A stretch of 64,000 bases of DNA from DATKUC01 sp964553615 (GTDB lineage Bacteria > Spirochaetota > Spirochaetia > DSM-27196 > DATKUC01). The position numbers and the translations under genes were made by a program. The notes under the pieces were generated by a model. The model saw nothing but the letters and a program-made list of their open reading frames with translations, did not search any database and was not told where the DNA came from. The stretch lies in contig CAZKMA010000024.1 of the NCBI GenBank assembly GCA_964553615.1, positions 1-64,000 on the forward strand, given 5' to 3'. Shown here piece after piece: positions 1-7,539 of this stretch; position 1 is the stretch's first letter, and the number at the start of each line of letters is the position of its first letter.

Positions 1-219
1 CACCAGCGAATTCGCCGGCGGGCTCGCGGCATCGAGTTCCTCAAGCGTCTTGCCTTCCAGCCTCTCGACCGAGGGGGCAAGGACACTTTCCGGACGTGTA
101 TCGGTGACGGTTACGATTGCGCCGTGACGGCAGAGATATCGTGCTGTTTCGATTCCGCCACCGTGGAGTCCGAGACCCATCACCGTAACGCGGGTGCCGC
201 TGAGATCAGAGCCCGTCAT
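1..219 (-). CDS. murD: UDP-N-acetylmuramoyl-L-alanine:D-glutamate ligase, N-terminal part (cut by window edge)
   Basis: The first 73 codons are visible; the rest lies beyond base 1. The protein opens with a short lead and then VTVMGLGLHGGG followed by ETARYLCRHGAIVTVTDTR, the Rossmann-like UMP-binding N-terminal domain of MurD. MurD adds D-glutamate to UDP-MurNAc-L-Ala in the cytoplasm during peptidoglycan synthesis. The ATG at 219 lies inside the end of the preceding minus-strand gene (14-base overlap), so translation is probably coupled to it. Only the N-terminal domain is visible, so a related Mur ligase cannot be fully excluded, but the glycine motif and spacing fit MurD best. Confidence 0.75.
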   Translation of the reverse strand, partial: MTGSDLSGTRVTVMGLGLHGGGIETARYLCRHGAIVTVTDTRPESVLAPSVERLEGKTLEELDAASPPANSLV

Positions 220-1159
220 GTTCGACTCGGTACTCCTTCAGATCCAGTTCGTTCAGATACGCCTTCAGGCGAATTCCATGAAAAGTCTCATTCCATTCAG
301 CGGGCAGCTGCTCTTTCAGCCGCTTGAAACTCGGAAGCCCCTCGGTGAACTCTTCGGCACGCAGCGCCTCCTGGATCTCCCCCATATGGGGTGTGAGAAA
401 TTCGGTCGCACGGTAGAGGACCGGAAGTGATGCCTTTCTTCCCCCGGGCGAGGGATCGATGACAGAAAAGCAGATTGCCCGGTACTTACAGCTGAACGGA
501 TAATATGGGTAACTTCGAACTCCTTCCGGAAGAAAGAGTCGGGTGAAAAATTTGGTCAGTTCCCGGTCAATCCAGATGCCCTGGACAAAGTACCCTCGTC
601 CTGTCTCTCCGATCCATGTCTGGGAAATCGACTGCCGTATCCTGAATGCGCGGATGCGCCCCTCTTCCACCATGACCTGGTCGAGTGGAATGAGATCCGC
701 CTCGAGGAAGAGCTGGTCGGTCTCGTACTCCGGGGTCATGTCGTTCGTCCCTCGGGTAGTGATCTGGTAGCTCTGAGGTCTGTAGGAAAGATCGAGGCGA
801 AGCAGGTAAAGGTATGTCTGGTCTTTAATCCGGTACAGGTGAAAGAATCCCGGGCGCAGAGTCTCGGACGGATCGAAGAGATAGGTTGTGTCGGCAAAGA
901 TCGACGGGGCAATGCTGCACAGTCGAGAGATGAACGAGCGAATGCGCCTCAGATACTCGTCTTCCGGCCGGAGTTTACGGACATCGTGATGGACCGGGAT
1001 CTGCGGTATCCGAAACGTTTCCGGCAGACGGACAAAAAAGTCCTCTCCCTGGTTGTAGTGGCGCGTGTATCCGGATTCGACTGGCTGCGCACGTTTCAGC
1101 TCTTCATTGAGGTCCTCATCCGTGAAATGTAGCCGGATCTCTCCGAGAATCTGCTCCAT
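206..1159 (-). CDS. Conserved-looking hypothetical protein of 317 residues, upstream of murD
   Basis: I do not recognise this family. The protein is soluble-looking: no signal peptide or membrane segment, many aromatic residues (YPYYPF near residue 220) and evenly mixed charge. It starts with MEQILGEIRLHF at 1159 and its last codons overlap the murD start, so it is the first gene of a murD-containing operon. A TTGATA-17-TATAGT promoter lies only about 10 bases upstream of the ATG and there is no Shine-Dalgarno sequence, so the mRNA is probably leaderless. Its function is unknown; a link to peptidoglycan synthesis is suggested only by position. Confidence 0.7.
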   Translation of the reverse strand: MEQILGEIRLHFTDEDLNEELKRAQPVESGYTRHYNQGEDFFVRLPETFRIPQIPVHHDVRKLRPEDEYLRRIRSFISRLCSIAPSIFADTTYLFDPSETLRPGFFHLYRIKDQTYLYLLRLDLSYRPQSYQITTRGTNDMTPEYETDQLFLEADLIPLDQVMVEEGRIRAFRIRQSISQTWIGETGRGYFVQGIWIDRELTKFFTRLFLPEGVRSYPYYPFSCKYRAICFSVIDPSPGGRKASLPVLYRATEFLTPHMGEIQEALRAEEFTEGLPSFKRLKEQLPAEWNETFHGIRLKAYLNELDLKEYRVEHDGL

Positions 1160-1169
1160 GTGGAACTAA

Positions 1170-1198
1170 ACTATACAGAGAACGGAGATGAATATCAA
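1170..1198 (-). promoter_or_regulatory. Sigma70-type promoter for the 317-residue gene
   Basis: On the minus strand, TTGATA (1193-1198), a 17-base spacer and TATAGT (1170-1175). Each hexamer is one mismatch from consensus. The -10 box ends 10 bases before the ATG at 1159, so transcription should start about 3-4 bases before the start codon. Confidence 0.65.
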
Positions 1199-1247
1199 TG
1201 AAGACGGTATCCTCCCATTCAGGGTTGAGGGTGGGCGAAAAAGCTTC

Positions 1248-1276
1248 TTGATTCCGGGCCGGCATAGGGTTAGAAT
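1248..1276 (+). promoter_or_regulatory. Sigma70-type promoter for the FecR-domain gene
   Basis: TTGATT (1248-1253), a 17-base spacer and TAGAAT (1271-1276). The -10 box ends 8 bases before the ATG at 1285, giving a start of transcription at or beside the start codon. It is back-to-back with the promoter at 1170-1198. Confidence 0.6.
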
Positions 1277-1284
1277 TCGAACTC

Positions 1285-2493
1285 ATGACACACACGATGT
1301 CGGTTATCCTTGCAGCGTTCAGCGTTGCAGTGTCTCTGGCGAATCTCTCGGCGCAGACAGATGCCGGACCAGCGCCGTTTGGCCTGATAATCAAGGCCGC
1401 AGGATCCGATGTCGCCGTATATCGCGACGGGAATCTTACGGACTTCGACCTTTCGCAGTCCGAATCGAAGGGCATTCCGCTTTTCGCCGGCGATCTCGTT
1501 CAGACGGGCCCGGAAACCTCGCTTGAAATCGAGTTTTTTCCATCACTGTCGACACTTTCGGTGGCAGCCAACACCACGTTCCGTCTGGTTTCACTGGATA
1601 CCTCCGGCGCGTGCTCGCTTGACCTTGTCTACGGGCGTCTCCGTGCTCGGGTCCACCTGTCCGATGGTACGCCATCTGCAAAGAGTGCGGTGCCGTTTTC
1701 GATAAAGGGAGCCTCCGCCGTCGCGGATGTCACCGGCGCCGATTTCGGATACGATGTGATGGCTGTGCAGAACGGGGGAGCGCAGCCGGTTACGAAGGTC
1801 TATTGCGTTTCCGGAATCGTGAAAGTGACCCGATCGGGGCCAGGCTCGGATCGGTCAACTCCGGCAGTTTCCATCGGTCCTGCAAAGATGGTCGTCGTGG
1901 ATCCGGGGGCGGGCATTGCTCCTCTTCAGGCCGAGGATATTTCCCGCGCGTTATCGGCGTACTGGGAAGGCGGTCAACTACCCACCGAACCCATGACGCG
2001 TCAGGACGCCGTGAAACGATTTCCCAACATAGAGTCCGCTGTTGCTGAGTGGTCGTCGACTCATCCATCGGCAGAAACCTCATCCGTTGCCGGTCCGGTC
2101 CAGACTCCGACCGCACAGACGCCGGCAGTTCCGGCATCGCCGGCGCCGACATTGCCGGCAAAGGAGGGCGCTCAGTCTCCATCTTCGGCGGGACCCGCGG
2201 AGGCTTCCGGAAACCAGCCGCAGCCGGAACCTTCGGGGACGGTTCTGTCACAGGTTATGCCACCGCACCCGAAAGAGAGCCACACCGTTCGCAACATCGG
2301 GCTCGGCGTCTCTATTGGCGGTGTCGTCGTGGGCGTTGCCGGGACGGTTCTCTATTTCTTTGGTCCCGCAATATTCCCTGCGCTGACGCCGTCGACCAAC
2401 ACCACTATCTCCGGTTATACACTTATTGGAGGAGGGGTTCTGCTTGCAAGCGGTTTGATCGTCTATCTGATAGGAGAAGCTGCACGAAGATGA
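1285..2493 (+). CDS. FecR-domain envelope protein with C-terminal membrane segments
   Basis: Residues 1-24 form a signal peptide ending in LSAQ. Residues about 30-200 resemble a FecR domain (an early V-x-V-x-R-D/G segment, DLVQTG, a region like the family's VRGT core reading ADVTGADF). A Pro/Ala-rich linker covers about 255-330. Two hydrophobic segments follow (about 338-362 and 378-398), so the protein is probably anchored by its C-terminus with the FecR domain outside the cytoplasm. Classical FecR proteins regulate a FecI sigma factor, but none is nearby. There is no Shine-Dalgarno sequence; ATG 1285 fits a leaderless start, while ATG 1297 is possible. Confidence 0.7.
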   Translation: MTHTMSVILAAFSVAVSLANLSAQTDAGPAPFGLIIKAAGSDVAVYRDGNLTDFDLSQSESKGIPLFAGDLVQTGPETSLEIEFFPSLSTLSVAANTTFRLVSLDTSGACSLDLVYGRLRARVHLSDGTPSAKSAVPFSIKGASAVADVTGADFGYDVMAVQNGGAQPVTKVYCVSGIVKVTRSGPGSDRSTPAVSIGPAKMVVVDPGAGIAPLQAEDISRALSAYWEGGQLPTEPMTRQDAVKRFPNIESAVAEWSSTHPSAETSSVAGPVQTPTAQTPAVPASPAPTLPAKEGAQSPSSAGPAEASGNQPQPEPSGTVLSQVMPPHPKESHTVRNIGLGVSIGGVVVGVAGTVLYFFGPAIFPALTPSTNTTISGYTLIGGGVLLASGLIVYLIGEAARR

Positions 2494-2515
2494 TCCTGCA
2501 GTTCAGGAACGCGGC

Positions 2516-3967
2516 TCAGCTCAGGGTGCTTTGAACCGTGTCTGCAGGAATGGGCTTATCCGTGTTCTGCTGAATCTTGTAGATTACCCAGTCGCCTCGG
2601 TCCTTTTTCATATACAGCGTGTCTTTTCGCTGAAAGGCGACGCTCTTCATCACCGAGGGTTGCTTGGACGGAGATGCAGTGGGTTCCTGGGGGAAATCCG
2701 GCTGCCACTTGATGTAGGTTGCTGTAGCAACTACGTGGTCCGGAGATTGGCTGGTCATGGTAACCTTCAGGTCCGAGACTCCGTAGACGAATGAGGAAGG
2801 CTTCAACGCCGGCTTGCCTGCGTCTACCCACTTCTGTGCATCAAGGATCCCCGAGTGCATCTCCACCGACATTCTCATTCGCGAGGTAACGAACAGGTTC
2901 ATTACCTGACTTATTGTTGCGCTTCCGGCTCCATCGATAACGCAGTCCTGCATGGTTGTCTGGTCGAGCGTGTTCATGCTCATATAGAAAGTGCGCACAA
3001 CCTTCTCTGCGGAGAAACCGTGCGTCGACCTCGGCTGCAGCGCCTTGCTGATGATAGTGCCAGGAATGGTTCCGACAATGAGAACCATAACGATGATCAG
3101 AACTGTCGCCTTGCCGTGTTTGCGGATGTACTCCTTCCGGTTAAACGCGCGGGTCATCCGTTTCCAGGTGGCCTCCGCCTGCTGCAGTACCATCGCCCGG
3201 CCCTGCTCGGTTACTTCGCGATACGCTCCGTTCCGGTTCCAGTCCGCGAGTCTCTCGATCCATTGTTCGAGTGAATGCATGTTGTGCTCGGGATCCCTGA
3301 GAGTTCCAATGATGAAGTTCGAGACGTCCTCGCGGATGCGCGGTTCGTGATAGACCGGATCGAGCGAATAACCTGCCCGTATCCGGATATGGACGTCTTC
3401 GATCTTCTCCGCGCGGTATGGATAGTCGCCCGTCAGGACCCGGTATGTGAGGGATGCAAGCGCGTACGAGACATTGTCCACCGATTCGAGGTCCGGGTGG
3501 TTGGTGTTCTCGTAGTAGGTAATGCGCTGGGTAACCGGCTCATGATCCCGGATTGTGTCCATGATGTCCTGCGGCAGGAAGAGCGTGGCACCGTCTTTCA
3601 GGAAGATGATTCCCCGTGTGTGATACCGGCCCACCGGAATTTGCCGTTCCACGAGCAGATGTATTGCGCGGGCAAAACGCTCGAGTCGTTCAAGTACCTC
3701 TTTCGGGTCTCCTGAAAGAGACTCCTCGAGCGTGACACCTTCCTCATACGGACCGTACATCACTACCTGCTGGTTATGCTCGAGGAAACCGCCCGGCAGC
3801 CATTCCGAAATGGTATTGTCACGAACAATCCAGCCGGGTCTGCGCTTGTGCGCGGTCAGCTGCTGTACCGCAAAACTCCGGCCGGAAATCTGCGTTGCGA
3901 TGCCAAGATACGTAGTCTCGTTGCGTTCAATTGTAAGGAGTCCTTCTGCCATGGTCTTGACTTGCAT
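2516..3967 (-). CDS. Membrane protein with a degenerate protein-kinase-like domain
   Basis: The 483-residue protein has a cytoplasmic region whose C-lobe pattern resembles Ser/Thr kinases (ALASLTYRVLTGDYPY resembles the helix-F region), then one membrane segment (about residues 288-308, ATVLIIVMVLIVGTIPG) and an extracytoplasmic domain of about 170 residues. I see no glycine loop, no catalytic HRD and no DFG, so it is probably a pseudokinase. The start at 3967 is chosen because AGGA sits 5 bases upstream; an upstream TTG at 4048 overlaps the AMMECR1 stop and looks worse. It is the last gene of the MEMO/AMMECR1 operon. The kinase relationship is an inference from pattern only. Confidence 0.6.
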   Translation of the reverse strand: MQVKTMAEGLLTIERNETTYLGIATQISGRSFAVQQLTAHKRRPGWIVRDNTISEWLPGGFLEHNQQVVMYGPYEEGVTLEESLSGDPKEVLERLERFARAIHLLVERQIPVGRYHTRGIIFLKDGATLFLPQDIMDTIRDHEPVTQRITYYENTNHPDLESVDNVSYALASLTYRVLTGDYPYRAEKIEDVHIRIRAGYSLDPVYHEPRIREDVSNFIIGTLRDPEHNMHSLEQWIERLADWNRNGAYREVTEQGRAMVLQQAEATWKRMTRAFNRKEYIRKHGKATVLIIVMVLIVGTIPGTIISKALQPRSTHGFSAEKVVRTFYMSMNTLDQTTMQDCVIDGAGSATISQVMNLFVTSRMRMSVEMHSGILDAQKWVDAGKPALKPSSFVYGVSDLKVTMTSQSPDHVVATATYIKWQPDFPQEPTASPSKQPSVMKSVAFQRKDTLYMKKDRGDWVIYKIQQNTDKPIPADTVQSTLS

Positions 3968-4044
3968 TGCATTCCTGCCTGTGGTATGACGTCGAGCGCC
4001 GCGGGTGTATCTGAGGTAAATATCGCGCTTTTCATGGGAGTGGG

Positions 4045-4644
4045 TCAATCGCCACGAACAGGAAAGTCCTCCTCGCCGAAAACGATCGCGTTAAACACTT
4101 CGATCTCGGTGTCCGAATCCCGAAACGCGTCGGCAGGCAGGCCGGCCTTCATGCAGGTATGACGGAGCAGCGCCTCCCTGTCCCAGCCATATTCCGTGGC
4201 AACCTGCGGCAAAAGAAGTCCCGATCGCGCGCCGCGGCGAATCAGCACACCGTCGGTACCGGGTCGGATTGTCGCTCGGTCGGTTATCTGTCGGAACGGG
4301 CTCAGGACCGAGATCTCTATCCGGATTGAGTCAAGTTCGGGAAGGGAGAGGCGAGGGAAGCGTCTGTCGTCAAAGGCGCTGCCAACCGCTGCGCGCTTTA
4401 CTGCATCCACGAGTTCGAAGGACGTGCCGATGTAGCCGATGCATCCGCGCAGGCAGCGTTCGCCGTTTTCCAGGAGATGGAGCGTAACGAACGCTCCAGA
4501 CTTTCGCCTCAGTGCCGGCGGAACGGGACCGTAGGCTGGGTTCCGGTTCTTCAACCGTGACGCAATTGCTTCCCGGGCAACGCGGATAAGCGTCTCCCGG
4601 TCGGATTGAGACAGTTCGAACTCAGTAAACTCCGATTGAGGCAT
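4045..4644 (-). CDS. amrA: AMMECR1-domain protein (AmmeMemoRadiSam system protein A)
   Basis: The 199-residue protein carries the family hallmark LRGCIG (in CLRGCIGYIG) and starts the domain with LSQSDRETLIRVAREAI. AMMECR1 proteins are small cytoplasmic proteins of unresolved activity that occur with MEMO proteins and a radical SAM enzyme. Here the partner MEMO gene is immediately upstream and overlaps by 23 bases; the radical SAM gene is absent from the window. The start MPQSEF at 4644 is chosen because the domain begins just after it; the open frame continues to 4734 but would run deep into the MEMO gene. The symbol follows the system name and is tentative. Confidence 0.85.
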   Translation of the reverse strand: MPQSEFTEFELSQSDRETLIRVAREAIASRLKNRNPAYGPVPPALRRKSGAFVTLHLLENGERCLRGCIGYIGTSFELVDAVKRAAVGSAFDDRRFPRLSLPELDSIRIEISVLSPFRQITDRATIRPGTDGVLIRRGARSGLLLPQVATEYGWDREALLRHTCMKAGLPADAFRDSDTEIEVFNAIVFGEEDFPVRGD

Positions 4645-5443
4645 ATTCGACGGTATTACTCCTATCCCGGTTGGTCGTACTCGATGCGCCGCGCCCGAGT
4701 AATTCGACGTGACCGACATCATCGGCGTAGGCAAAGAACGCGGCGAGCGTGCCTGCTCCGCAGGTGGTCAGCTCACCACGCTCGTGCGCAAGCCTGATGC
4801 GGTCTCCTTCCGAGGAAAGAATCATGTCTATCAGCCGGCCTGCTTCACGCTGCGAAATCGTGCTGTCCAGATAGTTGGTGAGATTAACCGAGAGCACGAT
4901 GAGAATGTCCTTGCGCCCAAACGCGCCGAACACCTCCGTCATGGCGGATGCAAGGGTCAGTGTGTTCTGCGCGCTCGCCGTTCCCACGAGAATCGGGACT
5001 ATTGCCGCACGAGGAAACAGGTACTGGATGAACGGGAGATGGATTTCGATGCAGTGCTCTTCGAGATGGGGAATGTCGTTGCGGATGAGCCTGGGGCTGC
5101 ACCGTTCAAGTGCCCGGATCGATTCGGTATGCACCGGGATCAGCCCGAGAGGCGTGCGAAACCAGCCGGATTCCGGAAGAAATACCGCATCCTCCGGATC
5201 CCGGTGGACCGGACCAATGATAACGACGCGCCGAATGTCACGTGCCGCGCACGCCTTGAACGCGTCCGCAAGCACCGTTCCGCAGTAGTCGTATCCTGCA
5301 TGGGGCGCAATGATTGCAGAAGCGAGTCCCGCAGGCGTTTCGGAGCGTTGGAGAAGATCGCGCACTCGATTTTCCAGAACGTCTGGCTCGTCCGGATAAA
5401 AGATACCTTCTACGATTGGTTCGCGAATTGTACCAAATTCCAT
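4622..5443 (-). CDS. amrB: MEMO-like protein (AmmeMemoRadiSam system protein B), altered active site
   Basis: The protein has 273 residues and a MEMO/class III extradiol-dioxygenase-like fold. It keeps the residues matching the human MEMO1 metal ligands: His48 (APHAG), His80 (GPVHRD) and Cys228 (TTCGAG). The usual SSD-x-x-H stretch is changed to SVNLTNY, so the conserved Asp and His are both Asn (187 and 190). The ATG at 5443 is preceded by AGGAG at proper spacing. A second, intact MEMO gene lies at 21502-22362. The activity is unknown; the altered motif suggests a binding rather than catalytic role or a changed reaction. Confidence 0.85.
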   Translation of the reverse strand: MEFGTIREPIVEGIFYPDEPDVLENRVRDLLQRSETPAGLASAIIAPHAGYDYCGTVLADAFKACAARDIRRVVIIGPVHRDPEDAVFLPESGWFRTPLGLIPVHTESIRALERCSPRLIRNDIPHLEEHCIEIHLPFIQYLFPRAAIVPILVGTASAQNTLTLASAMTEVFGAFGRKDILIVLSVNLTNYLDSTISQREAGRLIDMILSSEGDRIRLAHERGELTTCGAGTLAAFFAYADDVGHVELLGRGASSTTNRDRSNTVEYASIGVY

Positions 5444-5542
5444 ATGCTCCTGAACCATACCTCTAGTATGGGATATGCGCGGACAGAATGCAACAACGGG
5501 TACATCTTGTAGCAATTTCCTGTCCGGCTCAATTCTGTATGA

Positions 5543-6991
5543 CTACTCCCGGGGCTTGTCGATCTGCAACCGCTCAAGGCGTTCCGTCTCGAGCCGAACA
5601 GACAGATTGCGCTCCTGCGTCGGGAGGACGAGTCCTTTCTTCCCCTCTCGAGGTCTTCTCAGATACTTCACCTGCGTGTAGTAGAGTTCGGCGTAGCCCG
5701 ATGACCGTGCCTTTGAGTAAAACACGGCGAGGTTGCCGGCGTCAAGGAGTGTATCTAAAGGTATACTCTTCCCGGGTATATGTTTGATGAATACGTACGC
5801 CCCGGGGTAGTCCCGTGTGTGCAGCCAGACATCGTTTCCGCGCGCGACATGGCGCAGCATCCGGTCGTTCTCCGTCGCGGACCGGCCAATGAGGATGCGG
5901 TACGGCCCGGAACGAAATTCGAGACCGGGAAGAACCTGCTCTTTGCCTCCTCCCTGTTTTTCGTCAGCAAGAGTCCGACTCATCTCCCGGTATTGCTCGC
6001 GAAGGCGGGGGAGATCCTCGGTGGCAAGAGTTGCCTCAGCCTCCGATGAAAGGGCGGAGAGAGAGAGTTCAAGATGCCGGATCTCATCCCGCACTATTTC
6101 AAGACCGGAATGCGCTTTCTTGTACCGCTCGTAGTATTTTTCGGCGTTTGCTGCAGGAGAGAGGGTAGCCTCGAGTGGGATGCGGATCTCCCGTCCCTCG
6201 TCTTCATAGTTTTGAACGTTCACCCACTCCTCTCCACGCGTAATACGATGGAGATTAGCCATGATGAGGTCGCCGTACAGTTTCTGCTGCTCGGCACGTT
6301 CATACTCGGAGAGACGGAGCCGCAGTCGTCCTATGGCTGATTGTATTCGCTCGTCCCGATCTGCGTAGAGCCGCTTCAATCGGTCTTTCAGCCGGATTCG
6401 CTCCTGGTCCTCCTCTCGTTGACGGTACTCCGCCTCTATTCGAGCATTGAAATCCCCGCTTCCCTCCGATTGCCTGATCTCGAACACTTTCGCCGGTCGT
6501 TCGCCGGACCGTTCCATAGCACGTGAGATTTCCTGCTCCGGATTGAACTTCTCTCCGGAGATCTCTCCTCGCGACGGTCTTCGATACAGTGCATCCAGGA
6601 TGGTGCCGCGGGAGTCACAGACGACGATATTGGCCGCGCCGCCCCAGAGGCGTATCCATAGCACGCTCTCCTCATCTCCCCGGCGGACATCAATGTGGAT
6701 TATCCGTTCATTTCCCAGCTGCTCGCAGCCGGAAATCCGTCCTCCGCGGATGCGTGAGCGGAGGAACTCGGCGAACCGCTGCGTCTTCTTCGCCTTGCGG
6801 ATTGAACGTGACATTCGATGGATTCTCGTTGCCCGGGGGGCGAGTGAGATGAAGAGCAGAAATGGTTCGCCGGGTCGATAGAGTTCAAGAACAAGACTCG
6901 AAAAGGAAGGCTGATGGATCCCCTGGATGTGGCAGCCGGGAAGTTGGAGCTCCTCCAGGATCAGATCAATCTCTTTCCAGTTCAGCGACAT
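5543..6991 (-). CDS. rqcH: NFACT-family ribosome quality-control protein (RqcH/Rqc2-like)
   Basis: The 482-residue protein begins with the NFACT-N fold (MSLNWKEIDLILEELQLPG, then ALYRRPS and EKFNP), has a coiled-coil middle (about 195-345, rich in Arg/Glu) and ends with the NFACT-R domain, recognised by GRSATENDRML, NDVWLHTRDYPGAYVFIK and LYYTQVKYLRRPR. RqcH binds split 50S subunits that still hold peptidyl-tRNA and recruits alanyl-tRNA to add C-terminal alanine tails that mark stalled chains for proteolysis. It lies 5 bases downstream of the macro-domain gene, so is probably co-transcribed. It is shorter than the Bacillus protein (about 570 residues). There is no clear Shine-Dalgarno sequence. 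Confidence 0.85.
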   Translation of the reverse strand: MSLNWKEIDLILEELQLPGCHIQGIHQPSFSSLVLELYRPGEPFLLFISLAPRATRIHRMSRSIRKAKKTQRFAEFLRSRIRGGRISGCEQLGNERIIHIDVRRGDEESVLWIRLWGGAANIVVCDSRGTILDALYRRPSRGEISGEKFNPEQEISRAMERSGERPAKVFEIRQSEGSGDFNARIEAEYRQREEDQERIRLKDRLKRLYADRDERIQSAIGRLRLRLSEYERAEQQKLYGDLIMANLHRITRGEEWVNVQNYEDEGREIRIPLEATLSPAANAEKYYERYKKAHSGLEIVRDEIRHLELSLSALSSEAEATLATEDLPRLREQYREMSRTLADEKQGGGKEQVLPGLEFRSGPYRILIGRSATENDRMLRHVARGNDVWLHTRDYPGAYVFIKHIPGKSIPLDTLLDAGNLAVFYSKARSSGYAELYYTQVKYLRRPREGKKGLVLPTQERNLSVRLETERLERLQIDKPRE

Positions 6992-6996
6992 AGTGT

Positions 6997-7539
6997 TCAG
7001 GGTGACTCAGCGACAGAAAGGAAGAGGCTCATGTCATCTTCGGAAAAGAAGACCAGCCTGACCTCATGCGGCGTCTCGTGCCCATTCAGAAAGTCCCTAA
7101 TTGTCGCAATGACTATTTTTGCCGCTCGTTCCCGCGGAAAACCGTAAATTCCGGTCGAAATTGCCGGAAACGCAACGGTACCGAATCTCTGCTCATGTGC
7201 CAACGCAAGGCTGCTCCGGTATGCTCCGGCGAGGATGGCGTCCTCATTGCGGGACCCGCCATGCCAGACAGGCCCGACGGTATGGATAACGTGAGCGGCG
7301 GGCATTCGTCCGCCGGTAGTCAGCGCAGCTTCGCCGGCCGGCAGCCCATCGGGATATCGTTCCTGCCGCAACTTTTTGCATTCCTCGAGAATCGCCGGGC
7401 CGCCTGCGCGATGAATCGCTCCATCGACTCCTCCGCCGCCCATGAGCGAAGAGTTCGCGGCGTTGACGACGGCATCTACCTTTTCCCGGGTAATGTCTCC
7501 CTTCATCACGATGAGACGTCCTTCAAGAAGCGACTTCAT
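6997..7539 (-). CDS. Macro-domain protein, probable O-acetyl-ADP-ribose / ADP-ribosyl hydrolase
   Basis: The 180 residues are a single macro domain: VVNAANSSLMGGGGVDGAIHRAGG is the ADP-ribose-binding loop (split here as NAANSSL and GGGGVDGAI), followed by HTVGPVWHGG and STGIYGFP. Length and motifs match the bacterial YmdB/MacroD type that removes ADP-ribose from proteins or deacetylates O-acetyl-ADP-ribose in the cytoplasm. GGAGG lies 5 bases before the ATG, and the start overlaps the folC end by 17 bases. No ADP-ribosyltransferase toxin or sirtuin gene is next to it. Confidence 0.9.
   Translation of the reverse strand: MKSLLEGRLIVMKGDITREKVDAVVNAANSSLMGGGGVDGAIHRAGGPAILEECKKLRQERYPDGLPAGEAALTTGGRMPAAHVIHTVGPVWHGGSRNEDAILAGAYRSSLALAHEQRFGTVAFPAISTGIYGFPRERAAKIVIATIRDFLNGHETPHEVRLVFFSEDDMSLFLSVAESP

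Noticed and set aside
1285..2493. FecIR-type cell-surface signalling locus
   Set aside because: No ECF sigma factor or TonB receptor beside any of the three FecR-domain genes in the window.
6997..7539. Macro-domain protein as antitoxin of a DarT-type system
   Set aside because: No ADP-ribosyltransferase toxin gene is adjacent; the neighbours are folC and rqcH in a housekeeping arrangement.
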